From assembly GCA_905188085.1 (NCBI GenBank), contig CAJJKN010000010.1, forward strand, positions 1 to 54,003: a DNA stretch of 54,003 bases, given 5' to 3'. Made by a program: the position numbers and the translations under genes. This stretch comes from an uncultured Bacillota bacterium (GTDB taxonomy: Bacteria; Bacillota; Clostridia; Christensenellales; QAND01). Shown here piece after piece: positions 50,444 to 54,003 of the stretch (its first letter is position 1; each line of letters opens with the position of its first letter). The notes under the pieces are model-generated. The model did no database searches and had not been told where the DNA came from. It was given only the letters and a program-made list of their open reading frames with translations.

Positions 50444-51445
50444 TTAATGTTTGCGGTTGGCGCGCGCTTCGGCTTGTTTTTCGTATTTTTCAAAGGCTTT
50501 GATGATTTCTTTGACCAGCTTATGGCGCACGACGTCGCGGTTTGTGAGCTGGATAACGCCGATATCGTCTATGCCGCGCAGCATTTGGGCGCACTGTTTG
50601 AGGCCGGATTTCTGCCCGCCGGAAAGGTCGATTTGTGTAATGTCGCCGGTGAGCACGAGGTGAGAGCCTTCGCCAAAACGGGTGAGCACCATTTTCAGCG
50701 TTTCCAGCGTGGCGTTTTGCCCTTCGTCGAGGATGATAAAGGCATCGTTGAGGGTACGCCCGCGCATATAGGCGATGGGGGCTACTTCGATGACGCCTTT
50801 TTCCAGGTTTCGGGAAAACTGTTCCTGGCCGAGAAAATCAAACAGAGCATCGTACAGCGGGCGAAGGTACGGGTCTACCTTGCTTTGCAGATCGCCAGGC
50901 AAAAAGCCGAGCTTTTCGCCCGCTTCCACGGCAGGACGGGTGAGGATGATGCGGGAAACCTCTTTACGCTTGAGCGCGGCTACGGCCATGGCGATGGCAA
51001 GATAGGTTTTGCCGGTGCCGGCCGGGCCGATGCAGATGGTGATAGTGTTGTCCCGGATGGTTTGGATGTATTGTTTTTGGCCAATGGTTTTGCATTTGAC
51101 CGGCTTGCCCTGATACGTTACGGCGATGACATCGCGCGTAGCTTCCAAAACCTGCTCGCTGTCGCCGTTGGCGGCGGTTTCCACGGCCTGGCTGACGGCC
51201 CAATCGTTGATATCTTCCCCTTGCTGGGCCATGCGCTGTAGGGTTTGCAGCGCTTTGACTGCGGCATTGACAGCCGGCTTTTCGCCGCGCACCTCCACTT
51301 GTTTATCGCGGGCGTTGATTTTTACATCCAACGCGCGTTCGATTAAACTGACGTTGGCATCATATGGGCCAAAGACCGTCATAAGCTGGTCGATGGTGGC
51401 AAAGGCCACCTGTTCTACCACAATTTTTTCTGTTTCCAAGGCCAA
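50444..51445 (-). CDS. phoH: PhoH-like ATPase
   Basis: PhoH proteins are P-loop ATPases linked to RNA metabolism. The 333-residue protein has an N-terminal KH-like region (LIERALDVKINARDKQVEVR), Walker A ICIGPAGTGKTYLAIAMAV, RIILTRPAVEAGEKLGFLPG, the Walker B stretch NDAFIILDEGQNATLE and FGEGSHLVLTGDITQIDL. TTG 51445 is chosen, 7 bases after AGGAG and giving ALETEKIVVEQVAF; the longer frame upstream crosses the promoter. It stands alone, divergent from the DtxR-like gene. In many Clostridia phoH is next to ybeY; here it is not. Confidence 0.92.
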   Translation of the reverse strand: MALETEKIVVEQVAFATIDQLMTVFGPYDANVSLIERALDVKINARDKQVEVRGEKPAVNAAVKALQTLQRMAQQGEDINDWAVSQAVETAANGDSEQVLEATRDVIAVTYQGKPVKCKTIGQKQYIQTIRDNTITICIGPAGTGKTYLAIAMAVAALKRKEVSRIILTRPAVEAGEKLGFLPGDLQSKVDPYLRPLYDALFDFLGQEQFSRNLEKGVIEVAPIAYMRGRTLNDAFIILDEGQNATLETLKMVLTRFGEGSHLVLTGDITQIDLSGGQKSGLKQCAQMLRGIDDIGVIQLTNRDVVRHKLVKEIIKAFEKYEKQAEARANRKH

Positions 51446-51490
51446 ACATTCGCTCCTCTTGCGCAACACGGCGCGTCTATAATCTATTTT

Positions 51491-51519
51491 ATTATAGTCT
51501 GCCAAAAGCAGAGTTTCAA
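51491..51519 (-). promoter_or_regulatory. Promoter of phoH
   Basis: On the minus strand TTGAAA (51519-51514) and a perfect TATAAT (51496-51491) are spaced by 17 bases, about 46 bases before the TTG start. Confidence 0.8.
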
Positions 51520-51563
51520 GCGGGCGCGGTAAAAGGGCTATATGGTGGGGAGAAAGCGGGAAA

Positions 51564-51592
51564 TTGGACAAACCCCCAAAATATGGTATTAT
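51564..51592 (+). promoter_or_regulatory. Promoter of the DtxR-like gene
   Basis: TTGGAC (51564-51569) and TATTAT (51587-51592) are spaced by 17 bases with a TGG just before the -10. It is divergent from the phoH promoter 45 bases away. Confidence 0.65.
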
Positions 51593-51635
51593 AGGAACAA
51601 AGAGGGGCGCTGGTTTGCCAAAAGGAGGGGATTGG

Positions 51636-52007
51636 ATGAGGACACAGGAATCTGCGGAAAACTATTTGGAAGCGATTTTGATATTATCCAAACGCAACGG
51701 CATGGTGCGTTCGATTGACATAGCAGCCGAATTGGGATTTACCAAGCCGAGCGTGAGTGTGGCAATGAAAAGCCTTCGGGAAAAGGGAGACATTGTGACC
51801 GGGCCGGACGGCGATATTGTGCTGACGGACAAGGGGCGCGCACGGGCCGAGGCGGTGTATGAACGGCACACGTTTTTATCGGATTGGCTGGTGCGCCTGG
51901 GCGTGGATGACGAAACCGCCGCGGAGGACGCTTGCAGGATCGAGCATGTGATCAGCGAGGAGAGCTTTGAGGCGCTGAAAAAGCATGTGGAAGAGTTTGG
52001 CAAATAA
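51636..52007 (+). CDS. DtxR/MntR-family metal-dependent regulator
   Basis: The 123-residue protein is a short DtxR-type repressor: winged helix SAENYLEAILILSKRNGMVR and SIDIAAELGFTKPSVSVAMK, then the dimerisation and metal-binding part RHTFLSDWLVRLGVDDETAA EDACRIEHVIS. It lacks the SH3-like third domain, as in MntR-like members. The metal (Mn or Fe) and targets are unknown. ATG 51636 follows AAAGGAGGGG; the longer frame upstream crosses the promoter. It is a single-gene unit and a terminator follows. Confidence 0.88.
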   Translation: MRTQESAENYLEAILILSKRNGMVRSIDIAAELGFTKPSVSVAMKSLREKGDIVTGPDGDIVLTDKGRARAEAVYERHTFLSDWLVRLGVDDETAAEDACRIEHVISEESFEALKKHVEEFGK

Positions 52008-52018
52008 GCAGCAAAACG

Positions 52019-52049
52019 CAAAGCGCGGGCAAACGACCCGTGCTTTTTT
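52019..52049 (+). terminator. Terminator of the DtxR-like gene
   Basis: AAAGCGCGGG (52020-52029) pairs with CCCGTGCTTT (52037-52046) with one G-T pair, followed by T. Confidence 0.8.
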
Positions 52050-52383
52050 ATGGTAAAAAAGCAGTGCGATACAGCACGAAAAGGGCGGCCGGGAAATCCG
52101 GCGACGGAAGGAAAAGACGCGAACGAGGTCCGGTTGAAATCGCAAACGGGAAAACCCAGACGAGAAATATAAAAAGGACGAATGCACGCTGTGCGCAGAC
52201 AACAGCAAAAGCAAAAAAGGCAGGCTATGGGAAAACCTGTCTTTTTTGCTTTTTATGTTTATGATGAAACGGCTTGCGCCGTGTGGGGGGGCTTTTCTTT
52301 ATGAGAATAGTATAAAGGCGGATTGTGGCGAGGGTTTGTCCGGAAGATGAAGGATTGTTTAACCTTTGCGGAAAACGCGGCGG
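52050..52383 (+). other. Gene-free stretch with one hairpin
   Basis: No ORF is credible here. A terminator-like stem AAAAAAGGCAGG (52213-52224) and CCTGTCTTTTTT (52236-52247) stands alone and could close a read-through transcript from either side. It lies 3' of the convergent lipoprotein gene. Confidence 0.5.
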
Positions 52384-53457
52384 CTATTGAGCGAGGGCGA
52401 AATGCGATTTTTCCGAGGCGGTTACCGTGCTGATGTCATCTGTTTGGATGATATTGGCAGCGCGGCAGGCGCCATCCAAAAGGACGACGGCCCCATTCTG
52501 CCCGGCGGTGCCCCGGGGGCCGGCCGAGGCGCGCAGCAGCACGTTGGATTCGGCGCGGACGGTGGGGGAATCGGAAAAGGAGATCTTGGCCTGCACGTTG
52601 GTAGCGAAAATGCCGGCACCCTGTTTGGCGGACAGTGTGCCGCCCTGGATTTGGACAAGGGCGGTCTGCGTGGATTGCGGGGAGGCATCGTCCTCTTCGT
52701 TTAAGATGAGAACGGCGTGGCCGGCTTCGCCGGTGAGCGTGGTTTGGCAGAGCTGCAAAGAGCCGCTTCCGGATACGGCACAACCGTCTGCGGCGCGGGC
52801 GGTGAGGGAGCTGTTTTCCAGGCGCATGGGCCCGGCGGCATACAGGCAGAAGGCGTGTGCGCCGGAGGTTTGCCCGTCTACCCGGCCGGCCTGAAGGGAG
52901 CCGCGGGTGCGCGTGGCGCAAAGCGGGCTGTAATCCCCTTCGGTGCGGATGGTTAAATATTGGGCGAGAACGCCGCCGTTATCCAAGGCCACAAGGCCGC
53001 GGGAATAGGCCTGTTTTGTGATAATTTCTGTATCGGAGACAACTGCGCAGGCGTTTTCGCCGATGGCGGCAATACCGTCTGCGCCGAGACCGTCAGTGAT
53101 AACGGAGCAATTTTCCATGACGAGGTTACCGCCGCTTTTGACCAGCAGGGCGGCGTTTTGCCCGTCTTGGGAAGAGGAGGCGTTGCCGGTTTTGCGGATG
53201 GTACAGTTCCTAAGCACGGCGCTGCCGCCGTTTTGCACGACCAGTACGTTTTGATCGGCCCGGTCTGCAGAGAAGGTACGGTTTTCAAAGGTGACGCTGT
53301 CGCCGTCTATCACGGTGACGGCGGAGGTATTCGTGGTTTGGGAAGAGGAGGGATCGGCGGCGGGTTGACTTTTTTGCCGGGCACAGCCGGCCAGGGCCAA
53401 CGAAAAACACAGCGACAGGCACAAAGGTGCTGCCAGGCGTTTGGCGAAAACGGCCAT
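52384..53457 (-). CDS. Lipoprotein with parallel beta-helix repeats
   Basis: The 357-residue protein has a lipoprotein signal (VFAKRLAAPLCLSLCFSLAL then AGC). After a Ser/Thr-rich linker it shows repeats such as SAVLRNCTIRKTG, NLVMENCSVITDG and ALVQIQGGTLSAK, typical of pectate-lyase-like right-handed beta-helices. It should be lipid-anchored on the cell surface and may bind or cut polysaccharide, but no catalytic residues are evident. ATG 53457 follows AAAGGAGG on the minus strand; a longer frame to 53538 is rejected. Its promoter is uncertain. The last residues are low complexity. Confidence 0.8.
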   Translation of the reverse strand: MAVFAKRLAAPLCLSLCFSLALAGCARQKSQPAADPSSSQTTNTSAVTVIDGDSVTFENRTFSADRADQNVLVVQNGGSAVLRNCTIRKTGNASSSQDGQNAALLVKSGGNLVMENCSVITDGLGADGIAAIGENACAVVSDTEIITKQAYSRGLVALDNGGVLAQYLTIRTEGDYSPLCATRTRGSLQAGRVDGQTSGAHAFCLYAAGPMRLENSSLTARAADGCAVSGSGSLQLCQTTLTGEAGHAVLILNEEDDASPQSTQTALVQIQGGTLSAKQGAGIFATNVQAKISFSDSPTVRAESNVLLRASAGPRGTAGQNGAVVLLDGACRAANIIQTDDISTVTASEKSHFALAQ

Positions 53458-53632
53458 AGGGATACCTCCTTTCCGGCGGGCGGGGAATGCCTGCCTTAAA
53501 ACTGATTGTAGGATAGCACCGGAATGTGGCGTTTTCACGGCCGGAGTATGAGATTGTGTTCCACTTTTTCGGAAAAGTTTGGGGAAAGAGGGAAAAAGGA
53601 CATAATTTGGAAATGTGTGGGGGAGGGGGAGC

Positions 53633-53945
53633 GTTTCTCATCAGGCAGTTGTGGGTAAGCGAGATTGGGAAGGTGCTGGGCGGGGTTTGAGTTTCTCGTC
53701 AGGCGATGGTGCGGGGATGGGGTGGAGAAGGTGCTTGGCGGAGGGGGCGTTTCTCGTCCAGCTTTTGTGGGTTAGGCGGTATTAGAAGGTGCGGGGCGGG
53801 GTTTACGTTTCTGGCCGGGTTTTGGAGTAGAGATAGGGTGTAGAAGATGCTGAGCAGGGAAGACGTTTCTAGTTGTTTTTTAGAGAAGAATATTTTTCAA
53901 GAAAGTGCTAAGCAGGGAGCTCGTTTCTAGATGAGTTTGTACAAG
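53633..53945 (+). repeat. 58-base periodic array B
   Basis: Five full units begin at 53633, 53691, 53749, 53807 and 53865, each exactly 58 bases. A shortened last unit at 53923 reads GTTTCTAGATGAGTTTGTAC, the same terminal unit as in array A. Unit ends follow AGAAGGTGC and GGGCGGGGTTT-like sequence, and middles vary. No open frame follows the repeat. Confidence 0.9.
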
Positions 53946-53967
53946 GATGAAGGTTGTTTTTTTATTT

Positions 53968-54000
53968 CTTCCTTTCTCGCTGGAAAGGAAGCGAAAGAAG
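53968..54000 (+). repeat. Array-terminal hairpin module, copy 2
   Basis: CTTCCTTTCTCGCT and AGCGAAAGAAG recur here after array B with the same spacing as copy 1. The window stops 3 bases later. Confidence 0.7.
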
Positions 54001-54003
54001 CGG

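Larger units (their letters stand above)
53458..54003 (+). other. Gene-free region holding array B
   Basis: The 546 bases contain the upstream region of the minus-strand lipoprotein gene and the 58-base repeat array. A weak minus-strand promoter (GTGAAA and TATCCT, 17 bases apart) lies near 53510-53540. The window ends within the module that follows the array. Confidence 0.5.

Noticed and set aside
49361..54000. CRISPR array reading of the 58-base units
   Set aside because: The period is exact, but the conserved part is interrupted and imperfect, the variable part is short and related between units, and no cas gene is nearby.

Overview
The window reads as chromosomal DNA of an anaerobic, moderately GC-rich Bacillota, probably a gut-type Clostridia relative. 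Supporting signs are strong GGAGG-type ribosome sites, a T-box leader on the branched-chain amino acid operon, a CsoR-controlled copper operon, an oxygen-sensitive class III ribonucleotide reductase behind NrdR-like boxes, ferredoxin and flavin enzymes, and a PRTGD-type wall-sorting signal. TGA is used as an ordinary stop throughout. The genus cannot be fixed from the sequence alone. No tRNA, rRNA, CRISPR array, transposase or integrase was found.

Layout. 1-7967: right end of a type 1 BREX phage-defence locus (pglX, pglZ, brxL). pglX is split: the upstream part ends at a stop, and a separate ORF with its own ribosome site encodes the last ~310 residues. About 1.35 kb lies between them, holding a frameshifted DUF2971 gene and two small ORFs. 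8-11 kb: a GNAT acetyltransferase, a YczE-like membrane protein, and tyrS behind a promoter and an attenuator-like leader that is not a T-box. tyrS has an in-frame TGA at a conserved Trp position. 11-16.2 kb: an XRE regulator, then a flavin/ferredoxin fusion, zinc macrodomain and SirTM sirtuin operon. The 3' end of sirTM is duplicated around an inserted AbiEi/AbiEii toxin-antitoxin pair. 16.4-22.3 kb: small housekeeping and regulatory genes (flavin reductase, metallophosphoesterase, AraC/GyrI regulator, GNATs, ACT protein, AbrB-like protein). 22.4-25.4 kb: nrdD-nrdG. 26-31.5 kb: two membrane transport genes, an AIM24-type protein and an unknown membrane protein, separated by long purine-rich gene-free tracts. 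31.6-38.1 kb: T-box then ilvBNCDA, followed by a DUF815 ATPase. 40-46 kb: a wall-anchored beta-helix-like surface protein and two tandem DUF885 lipoproteins. 46.1-49.3 kb: copA (with a CopZ-like tail) and csoR. 49.3-54 kb: phoH, a DtxR-like regulator and a beta-helix lipoprotein, bordered by two copies of an unusual repeat with an exact 58-base period.

The genes cooperate mainly inside operons. BREX genes defend against phage, and AbiE is a second abortive-infection-type module. Macrodomain and SirTM form a reversible ADP-ribosylation pair. IlvBNCDA makes isoleucine and valine under tRNA sensing. NrdD and its activase NrdG supply dNTPs without oxygen. CopA and CsoR form a copper efflux circuit.

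The strongest leads are the 58-base periodic arrays, the gene-end duplication around AbiE, the split pglX, and the tyrS locus with its nonsense codon and non-T-box attenuator. All calls come from reading the sequence; no database search was run.
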